Below, piece by piece: positions 27,176-36,470 of a DNA stretch of 64,000 nt. Position 1 is the first letter of the stretch. Each line of letters opens with the position of its first letter. The DNA is from Pseudomonas marginalis (lineage in GTDB: Bacteria > Pseudomonadota > Gammaproteobacteria > Pseudomonadales > Pseudomonadaceae): contig NZ_JALJWV010000001.1 in the NCBI RefSeq assembly GCF_024169655.1, forward strand, positions 1,989,001 to 2,053,000. Direction: 5' to 3'. Under the pieces are notes generated by a model. The model was not told where the DNA came from. It worked only from the letters and a program-made list of their open reading frames with translations, and ran no database searches. Position numbers and translations under genes: made by a program.

Positions 27176-28243
27176 ATGAATCAAACCAACCTGCAATTCA
27201 AAACGCTGCTGTTACTGCTGGTCCTGGTGACCGTCGCCTTTATCTGGATATTGCTGCCGTTTTACGGCGCGGTGTTCTGGGCCGTCATCCTGGGTATCAT
27301 CTTTGCCCCGATGCAGCGGCGTCTGCAGGTGAAAGTCGGCTGGAACCGCAACCTGACCTCCCTGGCCACCCTGATGGTGTGCCTGGTGATTGCGATTCTG
27401 CCGGTGATCATCACCAGCGCCTTGCTGGTGCAGGAGGGGGCCACGCTGTACAAAAATGTCGAAAGCGGCAAGCTGGACGTGGCCGGGTATATCGAACAGT
27501 TCAAGAACTTCCTGCCACCTTACTTTCAGCACCTTCTGGACCGCTTCGGCATGGGCAACCTGGAAGGCCTGCGCGAGAAAATCGTCAAGAGCGCGATGCA
27601 GGGTAGCCAGTTCTTTGCCAGCCAGGCGTTCAGCTTTGGCCAGGGTACGTTCGATTTCCTGGTGAGCTTTTTCATCATGCTGTATCTGCTGTTTTTCCTG
27701 CTGCGTGACGGCCCGGAGCTGGTGCGAAAAGTCCGCACGGCGGTGCCGCTGGCCGAGCCGCAAAAGCGCCGTCTGCAACTCAAGTTCAACCGCGTGGTGC
27801 GCGCCACGGTCAAGGGCAACGTGCTGGTTGCCGTGACCCAAGGGGCGTTGGGCGGTTTGATCTTCTGGTTTCTGGACATTCCCAGCGCGTTGCTCTGGGC
27901 GGTGTTGATGGCGTTTCTCTCGCTGCTGCCGGCGGTGGGCGCAGGGATCGTGTGGGGGCCGGTGGCGGCATACTTCCTGTTGAGCGGGGCGATCTGGCAA
28001 GGCGTGGTGCTGGGCCTGTTCGGCGTATTCGTCATCGGCCTGGTGGATAACGTGCTGCGCCCGATTCTGGTGGGCAAGGACACCAAGATGCCGGACTACC
28101 TGATTCTGATCTCGACCTTGGGCGGCCTGTCGGTGTTCGGCCTGAACGGCTTTGTGATCGGGCCGCTGGTGGCGGCGTTGTTCATGTCCAGCTGGGCGCT
28201 ATTTGTCGAAAGCAAGCCACGGGTCAAGTTGCCGTTGCCCTAG
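27176..28243 (+). CDS. AI-2E family transporter (PerM/YdiK-like)
   Basis: A 355-residue membrane protein with about eight hydrophobic segments. Family features include the N-terminal pair of helices (FAIWILLPFYG-type region reading AFIWILLPFYGAVFWAVILG), the central amphipathic stretch, and GLVDNVLRPILVGKD near residue 290. Members export varied solutes or act as ion exchangers; quorum-signal export should not be assumed. It is divergent from trhP. Confidence 0.86.
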   Translation: MNQTNLQFKTLLLLLVLVTVAFIWILLPFYGAVFWAVILGIIFAPMQRRLQVKVGWNRNLTSLATLMVCLVIAILPVIITSALLVQEGATLYKNVESGKLDVAGYIEQFKNFLPPYFQHLLDRFGMGNLEGLREKIVKSAMQGSQFFASQAFSFGQGTFDFLVSFFIMLYLLFFLLRDGPELVRKVRTAVPLAEPQKRRLQLKFNRVVRATVKGNVLVAVTQGALGGLIFWFLDIPSALLWAVLMAFLSLLPAVGAGIVWGPVAAYFLLSGAIWQGVVLGLFGVFVIGLVDNVLRPILVGKDTKMPDYLILISTLGGLSVFGLNGFVIGPLVAALFMSSWALFVESKPRVKLPLP

Positions 28244-28246
28244 GCC

Positions 28247-28420
28247 TCAGGCGCGGAGCCTGAAGGTTGCCGCTTGTTGCTCGGCAGCCGATAACGAAGT
28301 GAGTGGGCCGCTGACGGGCTCGCCATCGTGCATCAGGTACCAGCAGGCGAGTACACCCAGCTTGCGCAGGGGGGCAGGAACGGCGCTGCCGATGACGGAC
28401 ATGATCTGAACAGTGGGCAT
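28247..28420 (-). CDS. Small conserved-looking protein
   Basis: A 57-residue ORF starting at ATG 28420 behind a strong GGAGGTCCTT site. It begins MPTVQIMSVIGSAVPAPLRK and has a central CWYLMHDGEPVSGPLTSLS. No domain is recognised. Good ribosome site and codon use support it as real. It ends just past the end of the AI-2E gene on the opposite strand. Confidence 0.6.
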   Translation of the reverse strand: MPTVQIMSVIGSAVPAPLRKLGVLACWYLMHDGEPVSGPLTSLSAAEQQAATFRLRA

Positions 28421-28511
28421 AAGGACCTCCAATCGCTATGGGGGTCACCTTACGGGGTGCCAGCGTCGAGGAAAAATCACCCGGCTTGATAGTCGACATC
28501 AACGCCAGGTG

Positions 28512-28706
28512 TCACTCCACCACTTGGTCGAGCATGTTCACCACTTCCTGCTCATTGAGCAGGCCTTTGCGCACCAGGCTTTCGGCCAGCAGTGCGAGGA
28601 ATTTTGCGTTGCGGTGGCCTTCCAGGTGCTTGAGTTCGGTCAGTGCGCTGTAGACCTTGCTGGACGTACAGAGTCCGGCAACGTGGTGTGGGTTTTGCGT
28701 GGGCAT
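28512..28706 (-). CDS. Small hypothetical protein
   Basis: A 64-residue ORF, MPTQNPHHVAGLCTSSKVYS at the start, then a predicted helical part (NAKFLALLAESLVRKGLLNE). An AAGGACGG site lies about 8 bases before ATG 28706. The last ~35 residues look like a short helical hairpin. The function is unknown. Confidence 0.6.
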   Translation of the reverse strand: MPTQNPHHVAGLCTSSKVYSALTELKHLEGHRNAKFLALLAESLVRKGLLNEQEVVNMLDQVVE

Positions 28707-28899
28707 GGTCAGCCGTCCTTGTTGTTATCGGGTTCAGAGGTGGGATAGTGAAAGTGAGTCGTGACATAAACATGACAGCGCGAGACCCGGTCGGGCAAGT
28801 AGACTTTCGGCTTCAATGATGTGGGATTGCGGCGCGGCCATTGTCCTCATAGCGACCTTGGTGCGATCAAACCGGACGATTTTCGATAAACCGCTGCGC

Positions 28900-28930
28900 A
28901 AAAAAAGGCCCCGCGGGTGGGCGAGGCCTG
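28900..28930 (-). terminator. Rho-independent terminator of the Tyr/Pro-rich protein gene
   Basis: On the minus strand a stem closed by AGGCC and GGCCT (CAGGCCTCGCCCACCCGCGG and on) is followed by a run of seven T. It lies 22 bases beyond the stop codon at 28952. Confidence 0.8.
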
Positions 28931-28951
28931 TTCAGGCAGATCGATTCAAAC

Positions 28952-29299
28952 TTACCAGCCGCGGCCATAGTAGCCGTGGGGAGGGCCGTAATAGCCACGC
29001 GGTGGGCCGTAATACACCGGCGCCGGGCGGTAATAGACCTGTTGTTGCACATACACCGGCGGTGGCGGTGCGTAGTACACCGGCGGTGGTGCGGCGTAAA
29101 CCGGTTGCGGTTGCACATACACTGGCTGCTGCACGTAGACCTCACGAGGTTGGCTGGCAACCACGGAGCCCACGACAGCGGCGCCGACTAACGCACCCAA
29201 GACGGCCGGACCACCCCACCCACCACCGTGGGCGGAGGCTTGGCCTGCCATAGCGAGTGCACCGATAAGCAAGGCGATCTTGGGGATTTTACGAATCAT
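28952..29299 (-). CDS. Exported Tyr/Pro/Gly-rich protein
   Basis: A 115-residue protein. The signal peptide is MIRKIPKIALLIGALAMAGQ, with a likely cut after ASA. A short hydrophobic glycine-rich segment follows (GPAVLGALVGAAVVGSVVA). The C-terminal half is low-complexity repeats of VYVQQPVYVQPQPVY, YYAPPPPVY and GYYGPPHGYYG. It is probably an outer-envelope or surface-exposed protein. The ATG at 29299 is chosen over the one six bases upstream because the GAGGAA site would abut the latter. Confidence 0.72.
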   Translation of the reverse strand: MIRKIPKIALLIGALAMAGQASAHGGGWGGPAVLGALVGAAVVGSVVASQPREVYVQQPVYVQPQPVYAAPPPVYYAPPPPVYVQQQVYYRPAPVYYGPPRGYYGPPHGYYGRGW

Positions 29300-29461
29300 G
29301 GTCATTCCTCGGTTAGCCCCTGCGCTTGTGGCCTGCAATCAATTAGCTCAAGTAATGTCGCGGGGATACTTTTAAGACAACGTATTTCTGAAAAACAGCA
29401 CGGCCGATAGGTAAAGGTTGTGTAAGGTCTGTACCGATTTGCTTACTTCAAGGAGTTACCC

Positions 29462-30280
29462 ATGCAGATGCACCCCAACAAGGATACCCAACTGTGCATG
29501 TCACTGTCGGCGCGTCCCGGGAATTTCGGCCTGCGATTTCATAACCATTTGTATGAACAACTGGGTCTGAACTTCTACTATAAAGCCTTCAGCAGCCAGG
29601 ATTTAGCTGGTGCGATCGGCGGTATCCGGGCGTTGGGGATTCGCGGTTGCGGGGTGTCGATGCCGTTCAAGGAGGCCTGCATTGCCCTGGTGGACGAACT
29701 GGACAGCTCGGTCAAAGCCATCGCATCCCTCAACACCATCGTCAACACGGCCGGCCACCTCAAGGCCTACAACACCGACTACATCGCCATCGAGCAACTG
29801 CTGAAAACGCACGCAGTACCGACAGAATCGACCTTTGCCCTGCGCGGCAGTGGCGGCATGGCCAAGGCCGTGGCCAGTGCCCTGCGTGACGGCGGGTACG
29901 CCAATGGCGTGATCGTGGCGCGTAACGAAGCGGCGGGCAGGGCGCTGGCGCAGAGCCTGGGCTATCAATGGCAGGCGCAATTGGGCGATCTGCGCCCGCA
30001 GATGTTGATCAACGTGACGCCGATCGGCATGACCGGCGGGGCCGAGGCCGATCAGCTGGCTTTCGAGGCGGACGCCGTGGACCAGGCGCAGACCGTGTTC
30101 GATGTGGTGGCGATCCCGGCGGAAACGCCGTTGATCGTGCGTGGACGTGCCCAAGGCAAGCGTGTGATCACCGGGTTGGAAGTGATCGCGATCCAGGCGC
30201 TGGAGCAGTTTGTGTTGTACACCGGCGTGCGGCCGACCCAGGCACAGTTCGAAAAAGCCGTCGCTTTTGCGCGAGGCTGA
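29462..30280 (+). CDS. Shikimate dehydrogenase-like protein
   Basis: A 272-residue AroE-superfamily protein. The N-terminal domain has SLSARPGNFGLRFHN and the catalytic-lysine segment GCGVSMPFKE; the Asp partner is in AYNTDY. The Rossmann domain is weaker, with LRGSGGMAKAVA where classical AroE has GAGG. This resembles the SdhL/HI0607-type shikimate dehydrogenases that are poor with shikimate. It is probably not the housekeeping aroE. The start ATG 29462 follows CAAGGAGTTACCC. Confidence 0.85.
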   Translation: MQMHPNKDTQLCMSLSARPGNFGLRFHNHLYEQLGLNFYYKAFSSQDLAGAIGGIRALGIRGCGVSMPFKEACIALVDELDSSVKAIASLNTIVNTAGHLKAYNTDYIAIEQLLKTHAVPTESTFALRGSGGMAKAVASALRDGGYANGVIVARNEAAGRALAQSLGYQWQAQLGDLRPQMLINVTPIGMTGGAEADQLAFEADAVDQAQTVFDVVAIPAETPLIVRGRAQGKRVITGLEVIAIQALEQFVLYTGVRPTQAQFEKAVAFARG

Positions 30281-30297
30281 AGAACATTGCACATCAA

Positions 30298-30327
30298 CTG
30301 TAGGAGCAGGCAAGCCGGCTCCTACAG
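30298..30327. repeat. REP-type hairpin
   Basis: CTGTAGGAGC, 10 bases, GCTCCTACAG, with perfect arms. It stands between convergent genes and may act as a terminator. Confidence 0.7.
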
Positions 30328-30340
30328 GGTTTTGACCGTG

Positions 30341-30991
30341 TCAGGCCTGTTCCAGCTGTGCCAGCCGTTCTTCGAGCGCCGCAATCCGCGCTTCCAGCTC
30401 TTCGATGCGCTCGACTGAGACCCCGCCGGCCCCGCGCTCCACCGGGCTGCCGCGCGCGGCGATAATCGCCTCGATATCCGCTGGATCGCCGAGCGCGTGG
30501 GTATAGCGATCCTCGCGCTGCCCCGCCTGGCGCGGCACCAGCACGGCCAGCCCGCGCGCAATCAGGCGTTCCAGTTGGTGGACGACCTGGTCGGCGTCTT
30601 CGAAATCATGCATGCGCCCGCTGCGGGTCAGTAACTCGTTGACCGTCTGCGGCCCACGCAGAAACAGCAGCCCGGTCAGGATCACCTGGGCCGGCACCAA
30701 TTCCAGGGCCTTGTCGACCCGGTGTTCCCAGCGGTCGGCGCGGCTGCCCATGACCAGGCGGGTGAACCCCTGGCCTTCCAGCACACGCAGGCTTTGGCCG
30801 ACCTGGCCTTGGCTGAGGTTCATCACCGGCTCGCGGCTGGTCTTCTGGTTGCAGGCCAGGACCAGGGCGTTGAGGGTCAGGGGGTAGGTTTCCGGGTTGG
30901 TCGCCTGTTTTTCGATCAGGCAGCCCAGGATGCGGATTTCCGTGCTGTTCAGGCGCGGCTCAGGGGTGTCGGTGTCGTGCTCAGCGGTCAT
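30341..30991 (-). CDS. YceH family protein (DUF480)
   Basis: A 216-residue protein of the YceH/UPF0502 family: two winged-helix domains ([23 protein letters not shown] in two parts; [16 protein letters not shown]). A C-terminal coiled coil follows from ~188 ([20 protein letters not shown]). The function is unknown, though the fold suggests DNA binding. The start MTAEHDTD at 30991 is preferred over the longer frame to 31018. Confidence 0.86.
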   Translation of the reverse strand: MTAEHDTDTPEPRLNSTEIRILGCLIEKQATNPETYPLTLNALVLACNQKTSREPVMNLSQGQVGQSLRVLEGQGFTRLVMGSRADRWEHRVDKALELVPAQVILTGLLFLRGPQTVNELLTRSGRMHDFEDADQVVHQLERLIARGLAVLVPRQAGQREDRYTHALGDPADIEAIIAARGSPVERGAGGVSVERIEELEARIAALEERLAQLEQA

Positions 30992-31107
30992 CGCGCTTTC
31001 CCTATGCAGTGAACGCACTAGCCTAATCCTGAAAAAATAAAAGACAAGCGGCCGGCACGGCTATAATCGCCGCTGGTTCCAACCCCGCCCTTATCGATGA
31101 GACTGTC

Positions 31108-31617
31108 ATGACTATTTCCCTGTACGCCGCTTCCGTCCCAGTCTTCAAGCAAATGCTCACCGCCCTGAGCGGTGTGCTGGACAAAGCCGAAGCCCACGCC
31201 ACCGCGAAAAACATCGAACCCAACGCCTTGCTGCAAGCGCGCCTGTTCCCGGACATGTTCCAACTAGTGCGCCAGGTGCAGATCGCCGTCGACTTCGCCA
31301 AGGGCGTTTCCGCGCGCCTGGCCGAGATCGAACTGCCGAAATACGAAGACAACGAAGTGACCTTTGCCGACCTGCAAGCGCTGATCGCCAAGGTCCTGGC
31401 GTTTATGGACAGCATCAAGCCCGAGCAAATCGACGGTAAAGAAGGCATCGAGATCATCACGCGCCCAGGCACGCCGAAAGAGAAGCGCTTCAGCGGCCAG
31501 TCCTACCTGCTGACCTACGGCCTGCCGCAGTTCTTCTTCCACGTCACCACCGCCTACGCACTGCTGCGTCACAACGGTGTGGAAGTGGGCAAGCGTGATT
31601 ACATGGGCGCGTTCTAA
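31108..31617 (+). CDS. DUF1993 domain-containing protein
   Basis: A 169-residue soluble protein, a four-helix DinB-like bundle of the DUF1993 family. It shows SVPVFKQMLTALSGVLDKAE at the N-terminus, ARLFPDMFQLVRQVQIAVDF in the middle and YGLPQFFFHVTTAYALLRHN at the end. The conserved His in the last segment is in the place where DinB-type proteins bind metal. The role is unknown. A strong bidirectional terminator follows. Confidence 0.85.
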   Translation: MTISLYAASVPVFKQMLTALSGVLDKAEAHATAKNIEPNALLQARLFPDMFQLVRQVQIAVDFAKGVSARLAEIELPKYEDNEVTFADLQALIAKVLAFMDSIKPEQIDGKEGIEIITRPGTPKEKRFSGQSYLLTYGLPQFFFHVTTAYALLRHNGVEVGKRDYMGAF

Positions 31618-31638
31618 ATAACCGTGTTTTAAGCGCAT

Positions 31639-31686
31639 AAAAAAAGCCCGGGGTCGTTCCTTTGAGAGCGGCCCCGGGCTTTTTTG
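31639..31686. terminator. Bidirectional terminator
   Basis: Arms AGCCCGGGG and CCCCGGGCT flanked by A-run and T-run. It terminates both the DUF1993 gene and sstT, which converge here. Confidence 0.88.
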
Positions 31687-31696
31687 CGAGCGCTGT

Positions 31697-32917
31697 TTAA
31701 ACCGGCTGCTCGTCCTTGCCCAGGCACGCTGCCGCAGTAAACAGCACATCGGTGGACGAGTTGAGTGCGGTTTCCGCAGAGTCCTGCAACACGCCGATGA
31801 TGAAACCGACCGCCACTACCTGCATGGCGATATCGCTGGGAATGCCGAACAGGCTGCATGCCAGTGGAATCAGCAGCAGCGAACCACCGGCCACGCCCGA
31901 CGCACCGCACGCGCAAATGGCGGCGACCACGCTGAGCAGCACGGCGGTGGGCAGGTCTACGCTGATGCCCAGGGTGTGTACGGCCGCCAGGGTCAACACG
32001 GTGATGGTGATCGCCGCACCCGCCATATTGATGGTGGCGCCCAGGGGGATCGACACCGAGTAGGTGTCTTCATGCAGACCCAGGCGTTTGCTCAACGCCA
32101 GGTTCACCGGAATGTTCGCCGCCGAACTGCGGGTGAAGAACGCCGTGATGCCGCTTTCGCGCAGGCACAGCAATACCAGCGGGTAGGGGTTGCGGCGCAA
32201 CTTCCAGAACACGATGGCCGGGTTGATCACCAGCGCCACGAACAGCATGCAGCCGATCAGCACCACCAACAGGTGGGCGTAGCCGAGCAGGGCACCGAAG
32301 CCGGAAGTGGCCAGGGTCGAGGCTACCAAGCCGAAAATCCCCAGGGGCGCGAAGCGGATCACCACGCGCACGATCAAGGTCACGCCGTTGGACAAGTCAT
32401 CGAGCACCGTGCGGGTGGTTTCGCCGGCATGGCGAATCGCTATACCCATGCCGATGGCCCAGGCCAGAATGCCGATGAAATTGGCGTTCATCAGCGCGCT
32501 CACCGGGTTATCCACCACGCTCAGCAACAGGCTCTGCAACACCTCGCCGATGCCGCCCGGAGCACTCACAGTGGCGTCGTGGGTGGCGAGCACCAGCGGC
32601 GAGGGAAACAGCGTGCTGGCGATCACCGCAACCACGGCGGCCGCGAAGGTGCCCAGCAGGTACAGGAACAGGATCGGCTTGATGTGGGTTTCCTGGCCGT
32701 GTTTATGGTTGGCGATTGACGCCATCACCAGCACAAACACCAGGATCGGCGCCACGGCCTTCAGCGCGGTGACAAACACTTTGCCAATGAAACCGGTGGC
32801 CTTGGCCGCCTCGGGCAACACGAGGGCCAGCAGAATGCCGGCGATCAGGCCGATGACGATTTGCGTGACCAGGCTGACGCGCGCGAGTCGTTGGAAAAGG
32901 GAAGGAGCAGCAGTCAT
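31697..32917 (-). CDS. sstT: Serine/threonine:Na+ symporter
   Basis: A 406-residue member of the dicarboxylate/amino acid:cation symporter family. It matches SstT in length and in its key stretches: [20 protein letters not shown] at the start, then [14 protein letters not shown] (the serine-rich re-entrant loop), [14 protein letters not shown] and [19 protein letters not shown]. It imports serine and threonine with sodium. The start ATG 32917 is followed by a short hydrophilic N-terminus. Confidence 0.92.
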   Translation of the reverse strand: MTAAPSLFQRLARVSLVTQIVIGLIAGILLALVLPEAAKATGFIGKVFVTALKAVAPILVFVLVMASIANHKHGQETHIKPILFLYLLGTFAAAVVAVIASTLFPSPLVLATHDATVSAPGGIGEVLQSLLLSVVDNPVSALMNANFIGILAWAIGMGIAIRHAGETTRTVLDDLSNGVTLIVRVVIRFAPLGIFGLVASTLATSGFGALLGYAHLLVVLIGCMLFVALVINPAIVFWKLRRNPYPLVLLCLRESGITAFFTRSSAANIPVNLALSKRLGLHEDTYSVSIPLGATINMAGAAITITVLTLAAVHTLGISVDLPTAVLLSVVAAICACGASGVAGGSLLLIPLACSLFGIPSDIAMQVVAVGFIIGVLQDSAETALNSSTDVLFTAAACLGKDEQPV

Positions 32918-33147
32918 AAACGGTTGTCTCTGGTTTTTTTAGTAGGACGCAGCATTGCAGGTGGAGCGCGCTGTAGGAAGCGGGCGCGGAGTCTATCATG
33001 CTGTAGGAAATGTCCCGATTGGTGCGGCATTCCGTCACCCATTTGCGGCCAATTCGCACAGATCCTGTTAATATCGCCGTCTCTCATCTTTCCTCTTCGT
33101 CAGCGGGCCTCCGGGCTTTCGTTGATGTTGTCGTTTCTGGAGTTTTC

Positions 33148-34302
33148 ATGCTGTTTCCCATCCTGCTGCTGTCGGCCGCCGGTTTTACCGTGCTGACCAC
33201 AGAATTCATTATCGTCGGCCTGTTGCCGTCGATTGCCCGGGACCTGAATGTCAGCGTGTCCCAGGCCGGGCTGCTGGTGACGCTGTTTGCGTTCACCGTG
33301 GCGGCGTTCGGCCCGTTTCTCACGGCCTACTGCGCGCGGTTCCAGCGCAAGCGCCTGTTCATCACGATTTTGATCATGTTCGCCGTGGCCAATGGCGTGG
33401 CGGCACTGGCACCGAACATCTGGGTGATGTCCCTGGCGCGCTTGATTCCGGCGTTGGGTTTGCCGGTGTTCTGGGCCTTGGCCAGTGAAACGGCGGTGGA
33501 CATCGTCGGCCCGGAATACGCCGGCCGGGCCATCGAGAAGATCGGCTTCGGGATCGTCTGCGCCACCGTCTTCGGCATTCCGGTGGGCACGCTGATTTCC
33601 GATATGTTCGGCTGGCGCAGCGCGTTTGCCATCCTCGCGGTGATTGCGTTGGCCAAGGCACTGCTGCTGTATGTCTACCTGCCGGTGACACAGGCGAAGA
33701 ACGCGCAGGTGACGTTGCGCTCGCAATTCAAGCTGTTGCGCAGCCCGTTGATGCAGGGGCACATCCTGCTGTCGATCCTGGTCTTCAGCGGCATGTTCAC
33801 CGCCTACACCTACCTGGCGGACATCCTTGAGCGCCTGGCCGGGTTCGACGGTACGCTGGTCGGCTGGTGCCTGATGGGCTTTGGCGCAGTCGGGCTGATC
33901 GGCAACTCCCTGGGCGGCCGCGCGGTGGATCGCCACCCCTTGATCGCATCGATGGTGTTCTGCGGGTTCATGATCGGCGGCATGGTTGCGGTGGTGCCGG
34001 CGATTCATTCCACCATCGGCCTGGCGGCGGCGATGGCCGTGTGGGGCGTGACCCAGGCGGCGATGTTCCTGGTCAGCCATGTGCGGCTGATGAAGGCCGC
34101 CCCGCATGCGCCGGCGTTTGCCGCGTCGTTGAATATTGCCGGGGGTAACCTGGGTATTGGTCTCGGTGCCTTGGTCGGAGGGCATGTGATCGACACTCTG
34201 GGCCTGGCCAGCCTGGGCTTGGCCGCGTCCGGGTTTATCCTGGTGTCGATGCTGCTGGCGTTGTGGCTGATGGGCGTCAAACCGTTGCCGACCAGCGCCT
34301 GA
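33148..34302 (+). CDS. MFS transporter, DHA1-like
   Basis: A 384-residue, 12-segment major facilitator protein. It begins LLLSAAGFTVLTTEFIIVGL, like the YdhP/AraJ-type exporters, and has the segment SLARLIPALGLPVFWALASE. The ATG at 33148 follows TCTGGAGTTTTC; the open frame further upstream to 33010 has no transporter character. It is convergent with nhaR across four bases. The substrate is unknown. Confidence 0.85.
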   Translation: MLFPILLLSAAGFTVLTTEFIIVGLLPSIARDLNVSVSQAGLLVTLFAFTVAAFGPFLTAYCARFQRKRLFITILIMFAVANGVAALAPNIWVMSLARLIPALGLPVFWALASETAVDIVGPEYAGRAIEKIGFGIVCATVFGIPVGTLISDMFGWRSAFAILAVIALAKALLLYVYLPVTQAKNAQVTLRSQFKLLRSPLMQGHILLSILVFSGMFTAYTYLADILERLAGFDGTLVGWCLMGFGAVGLIGNSLGGRAVDRHPLIASMVFCGFMIGGMVAVVPAIHSTIGLAAAMAVWGVTQAAMFLVSHVRLMKAAPHAPAFAASLNIAGGNLGIGLGALVGGHVIDTLGLASLGLAASGFILVSMLLALWLMGVKPLPTSA

Positions 34303-34306
34303 ACCC

Positions 34307-35209
34307 TCAGGGCAGGGCGGTGAACAGTTCCCGCCTGGCACCTTCGGTAATTGCCACGATGCCGGGGTGCTTGACCTTGCGTTCTACCGAAATTGCATAG
34401 AACGACTCGGTCACCGCATCCGTCTGGCCAATCAGCGCGACGCCATACTGGCGCACCACCTCATCGGCGATCACGCTGGGGGCGATAAAGATCCCGCTGC
34501 CGGATTGGCCGAATGCCTGCATCAAGGCGCTGTCGTCGAACTCGCCGATGATCTTCGGTTGGATCTGCTGTTCGGCAAACCAGCGTAGCAAGCGGCTGCG
34601 CACCACCGTCTCCGCCCCCGGAATCAGCAATGGCGCCCCCTGTAAACACTGTGGGAAAACGCCGCGGTGTCGGTCAGCCAACGCTTGAGTGGCGAAAAAA
34701 CTGATGCCACATTCGCCCAACTTCTGGCTGTAGCCTTTGATGTCCAGATGCGTGGGCATGGGGCTGTCGGAAATCACCAGATCGAGGCGCTGGATCGCCA
34801 GGTCGGCGAGCAGGCGTTCGAGTTTGTCTTCGCGGCAGGTGATGCGGATCGGCTCGCTGAGCTCCATGGTCGGCGCGATCAGCCGGTAGACGATGGATTT
34901 GGGCACCACATCCGCCACCCCGACCCGAAACAGGATCTGCTGTTCATCCGGCTGCGCGCGCAACATCGCCTCCAATTCATTGCCGGTCTGGAACATCTGC
35001 TCGGCGTAGGGCAGGGCCTGGCGCCCGGCCTCGGTCAGCTCCAGCTGGCGGCCGACCCGCTGAAACAGGGCGATGCCGAAGGTTTGCTCGAGCAGACTGA
35101 TTTGTCCGCTGATGGTCTGGGGCGTGAGGTTCAATTGCTCACAGGCGCGCACGATGCTGCCGGTCTTGGCTACCACCCAGAAGTAATGCAATTGTCGGTA
35201 ATTGAGCAT
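34307..35209 (-). CDS. nhaR: LysR-family activator NhaR
   Basis: A 300-residue LysR protein matching E. coli NhaR along its length: YRQLHYFWVVAKTGSIVRAC and LTPQTISGQI in the HTH, FRVGVADVVPKSIVYRL, then KLGECGISFF and IGEFDDSALMQAFG in the effector domain. In E. coli it answers to sodium and activates nhaA and osmC. No nhaA is adjacent here; the divergent neighbour is a small lipoprotein gene, which could be a target. Confidence 0.88.
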   Translation of the reverse strand: MLNYRQLHYFWVVAKTGSIVRACEQLNLTPQTISGQISLLEQTFGIALFQRVGRQLELTEAGRQALPYAEQMFQTGNELEAMLRAQPDEQQILFRVGVADVVPKSIVYRLIAPTMELSEPIRITCREDKLERLLADLAIQRLDLVISDSPMPTHLDIKGYSQKLGECGISFFATQALADRHRGVFPQCLQGAPLLIPGAETVVRSRLLRWFAEQQIQPKIIGEFDDSALMQAFGQSGSGIFIAPSVIADEVVRQYGVALIGQTDAVTESFYAISVERKVKHPGIVAITEGARRELFTALP

Positions 35210-35343
35210 GCCGGCCTACACTTCGTTAAAACCGAAGTATACGCGAGAAAAATACGAATTTTCCTGAAGTGTCCCTCTGCCTAGAATGCGTCGCTATCGA
35301 GGGGCCACTATTTGGACCCAATGGTTCTAACGAGGAAAACATC

Positions 35344-35595
35344 ATGAAACTCAATTCCCTGGGCGCGGCATCGTTGCTTGCGCTTTCATTGGTGGTGGTC
35401 AGCGGCTGTGATCAGGTCGAAAAAAGCGCACAGCAGGTGATGGGCAAGGCCACCGAATCGGCCAAGCAAGTGATCGATGAAACCCACAAGGCCGCCGAGC
35501 AGGCGTTGAGTGAAGCGACCCAGGGCCTGATCAGTCCGCAGAAAAAAGACGATCAGCCGCAAAATGAGTCTGAATCGACACGTAAAGAAGCCTAA
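35344..35595 (+). CDS. Small lipoprotein
   Basis: An 83-residue protein with a lipoprotein signal ending VVVSGC (lipobox LxxC-type, Cys at ~22) and Asp at +2, which in enterobacteria would favour inner-membrane retention. The mature part is a charged amphipathic helix with repeated Ala/Lys (KSAQQVMGKATESAKQVIDE), ending in a disordered tail. ATG 35344 follows ACGAGGAAAACATC. It is divergent from nhaR and followed closely by a terC-type gene. Confidence 0.75.
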   Translation: MKLNSLGAASLLALSLVVVSGCDQVEKSAQQVMGKATESAKQVIDETHKAAEQALSEATQGLISPQKKDDQPQNESESTRKEA

Positions 35596-35623
35596 TTTTC
35601 CAGCACAACGTCAGGATTGATCT

Positions 35624-36373
35624 ATGGACTACCTTGTACAACTGGCCGCCAGCCCCACCGCCTGGGTCGCATTGGCCACCTTGATCGTGATGGAAATCGT
35701 GCTGGGCATCGATAACCTGATTTTTATCTCGATCCTCACCAACAAATTGCCCGAGCAGCACCGTGCCAAGGCGCGACGCATCGGTATCAGCATGGCGTTG
35801 GTATTGCGCCTGGGTCTGTTGAGCACCATTGCGTTCATCGTGCAGTTGACCACGCCGGTGTTTGAAATCTTCGGCCAGGCGTTTTCGTGGAAGGACATGA
35901 TTCTGATCGCCGGCGGCCTGTTCCTGGTCTGGAAGGCAACCACCGAGATCCATCACAGCATGGACCCGGAGCCTGAAGAGAAGACCAGCACCGGCAATGC
36001 CGTGTCCATCGGCTTTGCCGCAGCCATCGGCCAGATCCTGATGCTCGACCTGGTGTTCTCCATCGACAGCATCGTCACCGCCGTGGGCATGACCGAGCAT
36101 TTGCCGATCATGATCGTTGCCGTGGTGACCTCGGTCATCGTGATGCTGGTGGCGGCTGAACCGCTGGCCAAGTTCATCAACGACAACCCGACCGTGGTGA
36201 TGCTGGCCCTGGGCTTCCTGATCATGATCGGCATGACCCTGATCGCCGAAGGCTTCGGCGCCCATGTGCCAAAAGGCTACGTGTATGCGGCCATGGCGTT
36301 CTCGGCGGCGATCGAGTGCTTGAACATCGCCCGGCGCAACCGTCACAAGCGTTTGCTGGCCGCTCGTCAGTAA
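35624..36373 (+). CDS. TerC family membrane protein
   Basis: A 249-residue integral membrane protein with about seven segments. The TerC hallmarks are [16 protein letters not shown] near residue 20 and [15 protein letters not shown] near 142, both with the paired acidic residues thought to bind metal. TerC/YkoY/Alx proteins export manganese or help load secreted metalloproteins; tellurite resistance is not implied. A good terminator follows. Confidence 0.88.
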   Translation: MDYLVQLAASPTAWVALATLIVMEIVLGIDNLIFISILTNKLPEQHRAKARRIGISMALVLRLGLLSTIAFIVQLTTPVFEIFGQAFSWKDMILIAGGLFLVWKATTEIHHSMDPEPEEKTSTGNAVSIGFAAAIGQILMLDLVFSIDSIVTAVGMTEHLPIMIVAVVTSVIVMLVAAEPLAKFINDNPTVVMLALGFLIMIGMTLIAEGFGAHVPKGYVYAAMAFSAAIECLNIARRNRHKRLLAARQ

Positions 36374-36386
36374 TCGCAGCAACCCC

Positions 36387-36426
36387 AAAAAGGCCGGCTG
36401 GGCTCGTAAGAGCCCCGCCGGCTTTT
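36387..36426. terminator. Rho-independent terminator after the terC-type gene
   Basis: GCCGGC-T-GGGCTC, a GTAA loop, then GAGCCC-C-GCCGGC and TTTTT. An A-run on the other side makes it potentially bidirectional. It separates the terC-type gene from selD. Confidence 0.88.
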
Positions 36427-36470
36427 TGCCGTCTGTTAGAATCCGCGCACTTGATAGCTTGAGGTCCACC

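Noticed and set aside
35624..36373. Tellurite resistance operon
   Set aside because: The gene is TerC-like, but no terA, terB, terD or terE genes are nearby; single TerC proteins usually handle manganese.
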